From Lachnospiraceae bacterium UBA7784 (GTDB lineage Bacteria > Bacillota > Clostridia > Lachnospirales > Lachnospiraceae), in the NCBI GenBank assembly GCA_002480925.1, contig DLDA01000033.1:1-7889 (forward strand): DNA of 7,889 nucleotides, written 5' to 3'. Position 1 is the first letter of the stretch; each line of letters begins with the position of its first letter. Position numbers and translations under genes: made by a program. Of this stretch, positions 1 through 7,124 are shown in pieces. The notes below the pieces were generated by a model. It was given only the letters and a program-made list of their open reading frames with translations, was not told the DNA's origin and did no database searches.

Positions 1-2
1 AG

Positions 3-170
3 TTTTCGGACAGTCTCCCCTTTGTACATTTTTACTTGATAGTTAACAAGCTGTTCTTCCAAAAAATAATCGTTGTCTTTTTTATGAATTTTTCCGTCTA
101 ATAGATTTACTGTGCGACGCAAATCACATATAATATAAGTGCAATAGCAAGGAAAGGAGTTGACATTCAT
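3..170 (-). other. Open frame running off the left edge, possible gene remnant
   Basis: A minus-strand frame stays open for 56 codons from an ATG at 170 to the window edge. From about position 119 leftward the translation looks protein-like and hydrophilic (RRTVNLLDGKIHKK, then YFLEEQLVNYQVKMYKGE). The first 17 or so codons lie over the antitoxin promoter and ribosome site and look non-coding. No ribosome site precedes the ATG at 170 or a TTG at 122. It could be the 5'-truncated end of a gene continuing to the left, or a chance open frame in AT-rich DNA. I do not recognise the product. Confidence 0.22.
106..134 (+). promoter_or_regulatory. Promoter of the antitoxin gene
   Basis: A -35-like TTTACT (106-111) and a perfect -10 TATAAT (129-134) are separated by 17 bp. 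Transcription would start near 141, about 28 nt before the antitoxin ATG. This matches the sigma-A consensus. RelB/DinJ antitoxins usually repress their own promoter, but I see no clear operator palindrome here. Confidence 0.65.
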
Positions 171-444
171 GGCTACCACAACTAATTTCAGTGTCCGTAT
201 GGACCGCGACATTAAGAAAAAGTGCGAAGCAATGTATGGTGAATTAGGTATCAGCCTTACTACCGCTATCAATGTGTTTCTTCGCCAGTCGCTCCGTGTC
301 GGCGGTTTTCCTTTTGATGTTCGTCTGGAGCAGCCGAACAAGGAAACGATGGCAGCAATGCTGGAAGCAGAACACATTGCCCGTGATCCGTCTGTAAAAC
401 GCTACTCTAATGTAGAGGAAGCATTGAAAGCCTTGAAAGAATGA
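169..444 (+). CDS. RelB/DinJ-family type II antitoxin
   Basis: This 91-residue protein matches the RelB/DinJ antitoxin pattern. The N-terminus (TTNFSVRMDRDIKKK) would form the ribbon-helix-helix DNA-binding domain. It is followed by the family signature GISLTTAINVFLRQSLR and GGFPFDV at about residues 27-51. The C-terminal half, rich in Glu, Ala and Lys, would wrap the cognate toxin. The ATG at 169 is preferred over a TTG at 160 because GGAAAGGAGT (151-160) sits 8 nt upstream of it and would cover the TTG. The stop overlaps the next ATG by 4 nt (ATGA), the usual coupling of antitoxin to toxin. That toxin gene is cut short, so this antitoxin is probably an orphan. A surviving antitoxin might still repress its own promoter or neutralise a related toxin elsewhere. 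The family call is firm; its present activity is inferred. Confidence 0.88.
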   Translation: MATTTNFSVRMDRDIKKKCEAMYGELGISLTTAINVFLRQSLRVGGFPFDVRLEQPNKETMAAMLEAEHIARDPSVKRYSNVEEALKALKE

Positions 445-524
445 GTAAACATTTAGACATTGTTTGGACAAATCAATTTAAACGCTTAAGGCAGGCTGAC
501 ACCACTTTTCATTACTTTGCCTGA
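441..524 (+). pseudogene. Truncated YafQ/RelE-type toxin gene (5' remnant)
   Basis: The frame begins at the ATG overlapping the antitoxin stop. It reads MSKHLDIVWTNQFKR and then unrelated residues to a TGA at 522-524, giving only 27 codons against about 90 for a whole toxin. The first 14 or so residues resemble the N-terminus of YafQ-like mRNA-cleaving toxins that pair with DinJ antitoxins. The core and the catalytic His-rich C-terminus are absent. The break in similarity falls near 482-485. The last 13 nt overlap the 3' end of trpA on the other strand. The gene is almost certainly inactive. The match rests on a short stretch, but the position directly after a DinJ-type antitoxin, with the standard ATGA overlap, supports it strongly. 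Confidence 0.62.
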
Positions 525-1285
525 TGCACTGCCTGCGCCATCTCTGCTACGAATTTCTTTACTTCGGGAACACAGTCCTTGCCATACTTTGCGCATAGCT
601 TTACTATGGCGGAGCCTACGATTGCGCCGTCTGATTTCGATGCCATGTCCCCTGCTGATTGTGGGTCTGATATTCCGAAACCGACTGCACACGGGATATC
701 CTTTGTCTCCTTTACCAGCCGGACCATAGCTCCTATATCTGTCGTGATCCTTGATCTGGTCCCGGTCACACCAAGTGATGAGACACAGTATACAAAGCCA
801 TCAGCCTCCCTTGCTATCATCCGGATACGATCATGCGATGTAGGAGCAATAAGAGATATAAAATCTATTCCGTATTTTCTGCAGACAGACTGGAATTCAT
901 CCTTTTCCTCATATGGCACATCAGGAAGTATCAGGCCATTCATACCTATCTCTGCTGCTATCTTTATGAACTTTTCAGTTCCATAGTGGAAGACCACATT
1001 TGCATAGGTCATAAAGACCATAGGAATATCACAGTTCTTACGGATCCTCCTTACCATATCAAAAATGCTGTCAGTCGTCACACCACCGGAAAGCGCTCTT
1101 ATATTCGCCTCCTGTATCACCGGGCCCTCAGCTGTCGGATCCGAAAAAGGGATACCAAGCTCTATAAGGTCCGCACCGGCCTCTGCCATAGCATAGACCA
1201 GCTGTTCAGTTATATCAAGTGAAGGATCCCCACTTGTGATGAAGGGGATAAATGCCTTGCCGTTTTTAAATGCTTTTTCTACCAT
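512..1285 (-). CDS. trpA: Tryptophan synthase alpha subunit
   Basis: TrpA (257 aa, near the family's 250-270) cleaves indole-3-glycerol phosphate to indole and glyceraldehyde 3-phosphate and passes indole to TrpB inside the alpha2-beta2 complex. Motifs seen: FITSGDP (15-21), LIELGIPFSDPTAEGPVIQ (40-58), the LGVTGTRSR loop and VGFGIS, and the phosphate-binding end GAIVGSAIV. Glu42 matches the catalytic Glu49 of the E. coli enzyme. The residue matching catalytic Asp60 is Glu53, a conservative but notable change. GGAG (about 7 nt before the ATG) supports the start. A 60-nt spacer, the longest gap in the operon, separates it from trpB and holds an imperfect hairpin. It is the last gene of the operon, and its end overlaps the toxin remnant on the other strand. 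No terminator is visible downstream. Confidence 0.97.
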   Translation of the reverse strand: MVEKAFKNGKAFIPFITSGDPSLDITEQLVYAMAEAGADLIELGIPFSDPTAEGPVIQEANIRALSGGVTTDSIFDMVRRIRKNCDIPMVFMTYANVVFHYGTEKFIKIAAEIGMNGLILPDVPYEEKDEFQSVCRKYGIDFISLIAPTSHDRIRMIAREADGFVYCVSSLGVTGTRSRITTDIGAMVRLVKETKDIPCAVGFGISDPQSAGDMASKSDGAIVGSAIVKLCAKYGKDCVPEVKKFVAEMAQAVHQAK

Positions 1286-1304
1286 CTTATTTCTCCATTC
1301 TATT

Positions 1305-1339
1305 GTCAGGGATCAGGTGAGTCAGACCCACTAGACCCT
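1305..1339 (-). other. Imperfect hairpin in the trpB-trpA spacer
   Basis: On the minus strand GTGGGT (1331-1326) pairs with ACTCAC (1322-1317), with one G-U pair and a CTG loop. An outer, bulged stem joins AGGG (1339-1336) to CCCT (1311-1308). No T-run follows, so it is not an intrinsic terminator. The strand at 1317-1305 reads CCTGATCCCTGAC and matches 12 of 13 bases with the leader just before trpE (7057-7045). It could be an mRNA processing or stability element or a translation control site; its role is unknown. Confidence 0.45.
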
Positions 1340-1345
1340 ATACCC

Positions 1346-2530
1346 TTATTCCTTAATCTGCTCGCCCCTGTACCTCGCTATTGCTGCCACATCCTTGTCC
1401 CCTCTTCCGGATACTGTTACTACTATTATCTTATCCTTATCCATTGCAGGAGCAAGCTTCATTGCATATGCTATTGCATGAGCGCTTTCGATCGCAGGAA
1501 TTATTCCCTCTGTCCTCGACAGGTATTCAAAAGCGTTTACCGCCTCATCATCGGTTACAGGTACATAGTCGGCCCTTCCTATATCATGCAGATAGGCATG
1601 CTCAGGTCCTACTCCCGGATAATCGAGTCCGGCGGAAATAGAATATACCGGAGCTATCTGACCATATTTATCCTGACAGAAATATGACTTCATACCGTGG
1701 AAGATACCCAGACTTCCGGTATTTACTGTCGCAGCTGTTTCTTTGGTATCTATGCCGCGGCCTGCTGCCTCACATCCGATCAGTTTTACCGAACTGTCAT
1801 CTATGAAGTGGTAAAAAGAACCGATCGCATTGGATCCTCCGCCAACACAGGCTATCACTGCGTCAGGAAGTCTGCCCTCCTTTTCCATGATCTGCTGCCT
1901 TGTCTCTCTTGAGATCACAGACTGGAAATCTCTTACGATAGTTGGGAAAGGATGAGGTCCCATACAGCTTCCCAGTACATAGTGGGTATCATCTATCCTG
2001 TTTGTCCACTCCCTCATGGTCTCTGAAACCGCATCCTTAAGCGTGGCCGTTCCACTTGTTACAGGATGCACCCTGGCACCGAGCAGCTTCATCCTATATA
2101 CATTAAGAGCCTGTCTCTTAGTATCTACCTTTCCCATGAATATTTCGCACTCGAGTCCCATATAAGCTGCAACAGTAGCAGTAGCTACTCCATGCTGGCC
2201 TGCCCCGGTCTCAGCAATGACTCTGGTCTTTCCCATTTTTTTAGCGAGAAGACACTGTCCCAGGGCGTTGTTTATTTTGTGGGCTCCTGTGTGGTTTAAG
2301 TCCTCTCTCTTCAGATAGATCTTTGCTCCTCCCAGATCCTCTGTCATATTCTTTGCATAGTAAAGAAGAGACGGGCGTCCTGCATAATTCTTGTAGAGAT
2401 CTAAAAGCTCCTCGTTGAATTCCGGATCTTTCTTATACTTATTGTAAGCATCCTCAAGCTCTATCACTGCATTCATCAGCGTCTCTGGTATGTACTGACC
2501 GCCATGAATACCAAATCTACCTTTCGACAT
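1346..2530 (-). CDS. trpB: Tryptophan synthase beta subunit
   Basis: TrpB (394 aa, full length, TrpB1 type) is the pyridoxal-phosphate enzyme that joins indole and L-serine into L-tryptophan. The N-terminus has GQYIPETLM. The PLP lysine is Lys85 in HTGAHKINN, the catalytic Glu is Glu107 in AETGAGQHG, and the phosphate-binding loop is GGGSNAIG (230-237). The C-terminal SGRGDKD (374-380) contacts the PLP ring nitrogen region. All key residues are present. AAAAGGAG, with GGAG 5 nt before the ATG, lies inside the last codons of trpF. The trpF stop and this ATG are 1 nt apart, which suggests translational coupling. It would form a complex with TrpA, encoded after a 60-nt spacer. Function is certain by family. 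Confidence 0.98.
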   Translation of the reverse strand: MSKGRFGIHGGQYIPETLMNAVIELEDAYNKYKKDPEFNEELLDLYKNYAGRPSLLYYAKNMTEDLGGAKIYLKREDLNHTGAHKINNALGQCLLAKKMGKTRVIAETGAGQHGVATATVAAYMGLECEIFMGKVDTKRQALNVYRMKLLGARVHPVTSGTATLKDAVSETMREWTNRIDDTHYVLGSCMGPHPFPTIVRDFQSVISRETRQQIMEKEGRLPDAVIACVGGGSNAIGSFYHFIDDSSVKLIGCEAAGRGIDTKETAATVNTGSLGIFHGMKSYFCQDKYGQIAPVYSISAGLDYPGVGPEHAYLHDIGRADYVPVTDDEAVNAFEYLSRTEGIIPAIESAHAIAYAMKLAPAMDKDKIIVVTVSGRGDKDVAAIARYRGEQIKE

Positions 2531-2531
2531 A

Positions 2532-3137
2532 TTAACTCCTTTTTATGATTCTCATTACTTCTGCTATCTTAGCCTGATCCTTGACTCCATTTGTCTCGAC
2601 TCCGCTCGATATATCCAGGCCCCATGGATGAAGTCGGTCAATAGCCTCTTTCAGATTAAAGGGATCAAGTCCACCTGCCAGAAACCATGCTCTGTCCATA
2701 TCCTTACCTATAAGACTCCAGTCAAAGGTCTCTCCTCCGCCTTTGCCCTTATCGAGTAGAAGATAATCAGCAGGAGATGAAAGAGCAGTCTCTATATCCT
2801 CTTTGTTTTTTACCTCAAAGGCCTTTATCACAGGCTTACCGCTCTCCTCCTGAACCCGTCTGATGTAGTCGTCATTTTCTCTGCCATGCAGCTGGGCTAT
2901 GTCTATGGAGTCATTTCTTAAGAGACCTATAACCTTTCCCGCTGGTTGATCTACGAATACACCAACAGCAGCTATCTCAGGCGAGAGGATACGTCTGAGA
3001 TTTCCTGCCTCTTCGCCTGTTATGCTTCGGTGACTCTTTGGAAAATCTATTATAAACCCGGCAAAATCAGGTTTATATTTATTGACTATCTCTATATCTC
3101 CAGGCCTTCTCAGACCGCAGATCTTTATCCGTGTCAT
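2532..3137 (-). CDS. trpF: Phosphoribosylanthranilate isomerase
   Basis: TrpF (201 aa, normal size) performs the Amadori rearrangement of N-(5-phosphoribosyl)anthranilate to CdRP. It is a single-domain TIM barrel. Seen: the N-terminal strand IKICGL with the general-base Cys7, [14 protein letters not shown] and [19 protein letters not shown] contains the general-acid Asp129. LAGGLDP and [13 protein letters not shown] (phosphate site) are near the C-terminus. All catalytic positions are intact. The start follows trpC by 17 nt. AAGGAG lies 13 nt upstream and AGGGG lies 5 nt upstream; either could serve as the ribosome site. It is a separate gene, not the TrpC-TrpF fusion seen in enteric bacteria. 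Confidence 0.97.
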   Translation of the reverse strand: MTRIKICGLRRPGDIEIVNKYKPDFAGFIIDFPKSHRSITGEEAGNLRRILSPEIAAVGVFVDQPAGKVIGLLRNDSIDIAQLHGRENDDYIRRVQEESGKPVIKAFEVKNKEDIETALSSPADYLLLDKGKGGGETFDWSLIGKDMDRAWFLAGGLDPFNLKEAIDRLHPWGLDISSGVETNGVKDQAKIAEVMRIIKRS

Positions 3138-3154
3138 CTGATCCCCTGCTCTCC

Positions 3155-3943
3155 TTATCTGCCATCAAGCTCCCTAAGCTTTGCTGCCTTATCCTCTGCT
3201 CTCATAAGGGTTTCTCCTATAAGGACCGCGCAAGCCCCTGATTCTGCAGCATTTCTTACATCATCTGCTGTCCTTATACCGCTTTCTGAGACAACTATGC
3301 AGTCGTCAGGGATGAGCCCTACAAGCCTTTTTGTATTATCCATATCTACAGAAAAATCGGCCAGATTGCGGTTGTTTACTCCGATAATTTTTGCCCCGCA
3401 GCCTACAGCAGTTCGGATTTCTTCTGCATTATGTGCTTCAACAAGCGCATCCATTCCGAGTTCCTCGGCCCTTTGCCTGTATTCAGTGATCTGGTCAGGA
3501 CTAAGGATTGCACAGATCAGAAGGACAGCCGATGCTCCAAGGACCCTGGCCTGATCCACCATATATCTGTCAACGGTAAAGTCCTTTCTTAGTACCGGTA
3601 TAGTGACCCTGTCAGTAATCTCCTTAAGGTACTGATCCTTTCCTAGAAACCAGCAGGGCTCAGTCAGGCAGGAGATTGCCGAAGCACCTGCTTCCTGATA
3701 TTCCTCTGCTATTTTAAGATAAGGAAAATCCTCTGCTATAAGGCCCTTTGACGGGGAGGCCTTCTTTACCTCACAGATAAATGATATCCCAGGTCCCTTC
3801 AAGGCTTCTGCAAAGGAAGGGACCTTAGTCTTTCCTGCCATAGCTTCTGCCATGGACGCCATCTGGTCTGCTGTAATACTTTCCTTATAAAGCCTTGTCC
3901 GCTCCCTTGTCTTAGCTGCTATTTCTTCAAGTATATTCATCAC
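3155..3943 (-). CDS. trpC: Indole-3-glycerol phosphate synthase
   Basis: TrpC (262 aa from the GTG, 261 from the next ATG) closes the indole ring, turning CdRP into indole-3-glycerol phosphate with loss of CO2 and water. Conserved elements, numbered from the GTG: CEVKKASPSKG (57-67) with Glu58 and Lys60, VLRKDF (117-122) with Lys120, LVEAH with Glu169, GVNNRNL (188-194), VSESGI (218-223) with Glu220, and VLIGETLM at the phosphate site. The GTG at 3943 directly abuts the trpD TAA, and an ATG follows at 3940. The nearest ribosome site (AGAGG, 3962-3958) is 14 nt from the GTG and 17 from the ATG, so translation probably depends on ribosomes finishing trpD. Which of the two starts is used cannot be decided from sequence. 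Confidence 0.96.
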   Translation of the reverse strand: MMNILEEIAAKTRERTRLYKESITADQMASMAEAMAGKTKVPSFAEALKGPGISFICEVKKASPSKGLIAEDFPYLKIAEEYQEAGASAISCLTEPCWFLGKDQYLKEITDRVTIPVLRKDFTVDRYMVDQARVLGASAVLLICAILSPDQITEYRQRAEELGMDALVEAHNAEEIRTAVGCGAKIIGVNNRNLADFSVDMDNTKRLVGLIPDDCIVVSESGIRTADDVRNAAESGACAVLIGETLMRAEDKAAKLRELDGR

Positions 3944-4954
3944 TTACTTATTGCTTTCCTCTATAAACTGACTGAGCTTGTCCCCAGCCTTACCGCTGTC
4001 GATAAGCTCCTCTGCTCTCCTTACTCCCTCCTTCATATCCCCTGCCTTACCGGCTATATAAATGGCTGCGCCGGCATTCAGGCAGACGGCCTGCCTCTTA
4101 GGTCCTTTATCTGCACCGCTTAATATGTCTCTCGTGATCCTTGCGTTTTCCTCAGGCCTGCCGCCAAGAAGCTCTTTCTTATCACAGGTCTTATATCCGA
4201 AGTCCTCAGGTGAGATCCTGTAGATGCCCTTCCTGTCTCCATTTATCTCACATACTGCTGTAGGCGAGCTCATCGATATCTCATCGAGACTGTCAAGTCC
4301 GTAAACTACCATTCCGCGCTTAACTCCGAGATTTGAAAGCACCTTTGCAAGTGGCTCAACAAGCGACTCATCATAAACCCCCATGACCTGGTAGGCTGCT
4401 CCGGCAGGAGAGGTAAGAGGTCCTAGTATATTAAAAATTGTACGTATCCCAAGCTCTTTCCTTACAGGTCCGACAAATCTCATTGCGCTGTGATATCTCT
4501 GGGCAAAAAGGAAGCAGATATTTATCTTTTTAAGGATCTCTAAGTTCCTGGCCGGATCTATATCAATCTTTACTCCTAGTGCCTCAAGGCAGTCTGCTGC
4601 TCCTGACCTTGATGAGGCTGCTCTGTTTCCGTGCTTTGCTACCGGTATATCATCTGCTGCTATTACGATCGATGCGGTGGTAGAAATATTAAAAGAATTT
4701 GAACCATCTCCGCCTGTTCCTACTATTTCAAGGACATCCATATCATTCAAGAGCTTTGTGCCTGCTGCCCTCATTCCCTCTGCAGACGCTGTTATCTCAT
4801 CTATAGTCTCACCTTTCATGGAAAGGGCGGTAAGATAGGCTGCCTCCTGAACCTGGCTGGCGTTTCCGCTCATTATCTCATCCATTACACTTCTGGCCTC
4901 ATCATAGGTCAGATCCTGCTTATTTACAACCTTTTTGATCGCCTCTGCTATCAT
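3944..4954 (-). CDS. trpD: Anthranilate phosphoribosyltransferase
   Basis: TrpD (336 aa, full length) transfers phosphoribose from PRPP to anthranilate. An N-terminal helical domain precedes the PRPP-binding GTGGD (79-83) and NIST (89-92). [21 protein letters not shown] (from 107) is the family's KHGNR..SS.SGSAD motif. Further signatures are [26 protein letters not shown] and LDEIS. It lacks a fused glutaminase domain, unlike E. coli TrpGD. The ribosome site AAGGAGG (4966-4960) lies 5 nt before the ATG in a 15-nt gap after trpG. The TAA directly abuts the trpC GTG. All active-site motifs are intact and nothing in it is unusual. Confidence 0.97.
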   Translation of the reverse strand: MIAEAIKKVVNKQDLTYDEARSVMDEIMSGNASQVQEAAYLTALSMKGETIDEITASAEGMRAAGTKLLNDMDVLEIVGTGGDGSNSFNISTTASIVIAADDIPVAKHGNRAASSRSGAADCLEALGVKIDIDPARNLEILKKINICFLFAQRYHSAMRFVGPVRKELGIRTIFNILGPLTSPAGAAYQVMGVYDESLVEPLAKVLSNLGVKRGMVVYGLDSLDEISMSSPTAVCEINGDRKGIYRISPEDFGYKTCDKKELLGGRPEENARITRDILSGADKGPKRQAVCLNAGAAIYIAGKAGDMKEGVRRAEELIDSGKAGDKLSQFIEESNK

Positions 4955-4969
4955 TTCTGCCTCCTTATA

Positions 4970-5542
4970 TCACTGTCTGAAAAAATTTTCCATTATCTGC
5001 TTTCCAACGTCTGTCATAACTGATTCCGGATGAAACTGGACCCCGAATACAGGATATTCCTTGTGCTCTATTGCCATTATCTCCCTTTGCCCGTCATCCG
5101 AAACGGCTGTTACCCTAAGGCAGTCCGGCAGACTGTCCGGATCAGCCTCAAGCGAATGGTATCTGGCTGCGTAAAATACTTCCGGCAGGCCATCTAAAAG
5201 GATACTCTTACCAGTCCGTCTGATTGGCTTCTTTTTCCCATGCATAAGCTCCCTGGCATAGGTTATCCTCCCACCGAAGGCCTGGACTATTGACTGGTGT
5301 CCCAGACAGACTCCCATTACAGGGACTTTTCCAGCGAATGATTTAATAAGCTCCATACATATACCTGCATCCTCCGGTCTCTTTGGACCTGGAGATATGA
5401 GCAGGTAATCAGGTTTCATTTTCTCGACGTCTTCAAGGCTGCATTCGTCATTCCTTATCACCCTTATATCCGGCCTGACCGAGCCAGCCAGATGATAAAG
5501 GTTATAGGTGAAGCTGTCATAATTATCCACAAGAACTACCAT
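4970..5542 (-). CDS. trpG: Anthranilate synthase glutamine amidotransferase subunit
   Basis: TrpG (190 aa) releases ammonia from glutamine for TrpE. It is a class I amidotransferase: VDNYDSFTYNL at the start, ISPGP (49-53) for the oxyanion region, the nucleophile Cys79 in GVCLGHQ, and His171 and Glu173 in QFHPES. MHGK and RYHSL at about residues 100-130 are also typical. The ATG at 5542 overlaps the trpE stop by 1 nt (TAATG). AAGGAGG (5555-5549) stands 6 nt before it, within the trpE end. A longer reading from 5602 would add 20 basic residues (SEQGKGSRSGSGK) translated from trpE in another frame; it is rejected because the family begins at VVLVDNYDSF and the ribosome site fits 5542. The 1-nt overlap suggests equal synthesis with TrpE. 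In some Firmicutes TrpG also serves PabB, but no pab gene is seen here. Confidence 0.96.
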   Translation of the reverse strand: MVVLVDNYDSFTYNLYHLAGSVRPDIRVIRNDECSLEDVEKMKPDYLLISPGPKRPEDAGICMELIKSFAGKVPVMGVCLGHQSIVQAFGGRITYARELMHGKKKPIRRTGKSILLDGLPEVFYAARYHSLEADPDSLPDCLRVTAVSDDGQREIMAIEHKEYPVFGVQFHPESVMTDVGKQIMENFFRQ

Positions 5543-7020
5543 TACAGACCTCCTTCTGATTTTTCCACTGCCAGAACGACTGCCTTTGCCTTGTTCTGAC
5601 ACTCCATGAATTCCTTTTCAGGCACCGAATCTGCTACTATTCCAGCTCCTGATCTTATCGTCAGCTTGTCATTTTTCTTATAAGCCAGCCTTATCGCTAT
5701 ACATACATCAAGATTCCCGCTGAAATCTATGTATCCTATTGCTCCGCCATAGATTCCTCTCTGGGAATGCTCAAGCTCCTCTATTATCTGGCAGGCTCTG
5801 AATTTCGGCGCTCCGGAAAGGGTTCCTGCCGGAAGGATGGCGTCGATTGCATCGATAGCGTCCTTATCATCCCTTATCTCTCCGACTACTGTCGATCCTA
5901 TATGCATGACCTGCGAAAACTTCTGTACGCTCAGGTAATCAGTCACCCTTACGCTTCCGAGCCTTGAAATCTTTCCCACATCGTTTCTTCCCAGATCCAC
6001 AAGCATGTTATGCTCTGATAGCTCCTTCTCATCAGAGAGCAGATCCCTTATCAAGGCCTGATCCTCCTCATCATTCCTTCCTCTCGCTCTCGTTCCTGCC
6101 AGAGGAAAACTCGATAAAACCCCGTTCTGAAGTCTGGCCAGGGTCTCCGGCGATGCTCCTGTCATCTCTATGTCATCACTTGAGAAATAAAACATATAAG
6201 GACTCGGATTGCTGGTCCTTAAGACCCTGTATGTATCAAATAGATCACCTTTTGCTTTTGCCTGTAGAGGATCTGAGAGCACTACCTGAAATATATCTCC
6301 CTCATGGATATAGTGCTTTGCCTTTTCTACCATTCCGGCATATTCTTCTTCTGAAAAAAGAGGCTTTATCTGAGACTTGAGCTCAAGCGGGGCGAAATCA
6401 TATTCATCATCACCTGTGATCACTTCCCTGATCTCCTTAAGTCTCCTAGCGGCCTTCTCATATGAATCCTCCGGATCAGTCGTATCGACCCCGCTTATCA
6501 GATAGATCTTCTGCTTATAATAGTCGAAGGCTATTACCTCGTTGAAAAGCATCAGGTCCATGTCCTTGAAATCACCGTCGTCTGAAAGATCAAGCTTTGG
6601 CTCTGCATATCTGATATAGTCATATGAAAAATATCCGACCAGACCACCCGTAAAATATGGGAGTTCTTTTAGAACTGCGCTCTTATACTTTCTTACAATT
6701 CTTCTCAGCTCATCTCCCGGGTGGGTTACTTCAATTTCTTTAACCTCTGTCGTTCCATCATCGCTTAAGGACCTTTCTACCATATGTCCCTTCTGGCAGG
6801 TTATCTCCATTGTCGGCTTGTAGCCCAGAAATGAATATCTGCCCCAGGTCTTATCCTGACTCGCGCTCTCCAGCAGATAGACATGATTGCTCTTTGCGCG
6901 AAGCTTCTTCATCACCATGATAGGTGTAAGCATATCGGAGTAGATCTCCTCATATACCGGAATCCTTCTGAATTCCGAATCCATCGCGATTTCCTTTACT
7001 CTTGATAATTCAGGCTGCAT
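5542..7020 (-). CDS. trpE: Anthranilate synthase component I
   Basis: TrpE (492 aa, full length) converts chorismate to anthranilate with ammonia from TrpG and is the committed step of the pathway. Feedback-site motifs for tryptophan are present: LLES (49-52) and NPSPYMF (271-277). The chorismate-binding core holds GASPETLAR, AGTRARG, DEKELSEHNMLVDLGRND, VMHI, PAGTLSGAPK (397-406), RGIYGGAIGY and SGAGIVADSVPEKE. The enzyme should therefore be active and inhibited by tryptophan. The ATG at 7020 has GGAG 12 nt upstream. A second ATG 12 codons in has AAAGGA 7 nt upstream, but the first start keeps the N-terminal stretch (SRVKEIAMD..FRRIPVYEEI) common in TrpE. It is the first gene after the T-box leader. 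Confidence 0.97.
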   Translation of the reverse strand: MQPELSRVKEIAMDSEFRRIPVYEEIYSDMLTPIMVMKKLRAKSNHVYLLESASQDKTWGRYSFLGYKPTMEITCQKGHMVERSLSDDGTTEVKEIEVTHPGDELRRIVRKYKSAVLKELPYFTGGLVGYFSYDYIRYAEPKLDLSDDGDFKDMDLMLFNEVIAFDYYKQKIYLISGVDTTDPEDSYEKAARRLKEIREVITGDDEYDFAPLELKSQIKPLFSEEEYAGMVEKAKHYIHEGDIFQVVLSDPLQAKAKGDLFDTYRVLRTSNPSPYMFYFSSDDIEMTGASPETLARLQNGVLSSFPLAGTRARGRNDEEDQALIRDLLSDEKELSEHNMLVDLGRNDVGKISRLGSVRVTDYLSVQKFSQVMHIGSTVVGEIRDDKDAIDAIDAILPAGTLSGAPKFRACQIIEELEHSQRGIYGGAIGYIDFSGNLDVCIAIRLAYKKNDKLTIRSGAGIVADSVPEKEFMECQNKAKAVVLAVEKSEGGL

Positions 7021-7041
7021 GGCTTAATTATGCTCCTTTCC

Positions 7042-7067
7042 GTGGTCAGGGACCAGGCCCTGATCAC
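7042..7067 (-). other. Hairpin between the T-box terminator and trpE
   Basis: On the minus strand GTGATCAGGG (7067-7058) pairs with CCCTGACCAC (7051-7042) over ten positions with one A-C mismatch and a 6-nt loop (CCTGGT). It starts a few nt after the terminator T-run and ends 2 nt before the AAAGGAG ribosome site of trpE. No T-run follows, so it is not a second terminator. Its position would let it affect trpE translation or RNA stability. The right arm and loop share 12 of 13 bases with the trpA leader. Confidence 0.6.
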
Positions 7068-7072
7068 TAAAT

Positions 7073-7124
7073 AAAAAAGACCCGTTCCCAGAGTCGTCTC
7101 ATTAACGATCTCCAGGAACGAGTC
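7073..7124 (-). terminator. Intrinsic terminator of the trp T-box leader
   Basis: GACTCGTTCCT (7124-7114) pairs with GGGAACGGGTC (7089-7079) over 11 positions with two G-U pairs, followed by six T (7078-7073). An upper stem GAG.TCGT with ACGACTC extends the helix. The 5' arm contains the strand TCCTG (7117-7113) needed by the antiterminator, so the two folds exclude each other. Confidence 0.9.

Noticed and set aside
579..1222. Overlapping plus-strand open frames
   Set aside because: They are antisense to trpA, which has complete family motifs, and they lack ribosome sites.
1305..1345. Internal terminator or promoter between trpB and trpA
   Set aside because: The hairpin has no T-run after it and I see no well-spaced -35/-10 pair on the minus strand, so trpA appears to be read from the operon transcript.
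2946..3554. Plus-strand open frame of 202 codons
   Set aside because: It lies opposite trpC and trpF, both with full catalytic motifs. Its serine- and proline-rich translation has no family features and no ribosome site, so it is a shadow frame.
5543..5602. 20-residue N-terminal extension of trpG
   Set aside because: It translates the end of trpE in another frame. The TrpG family starts at VVLVDNYDSF, and AAGGAGG sits at the right distance from the ATG at 5542.
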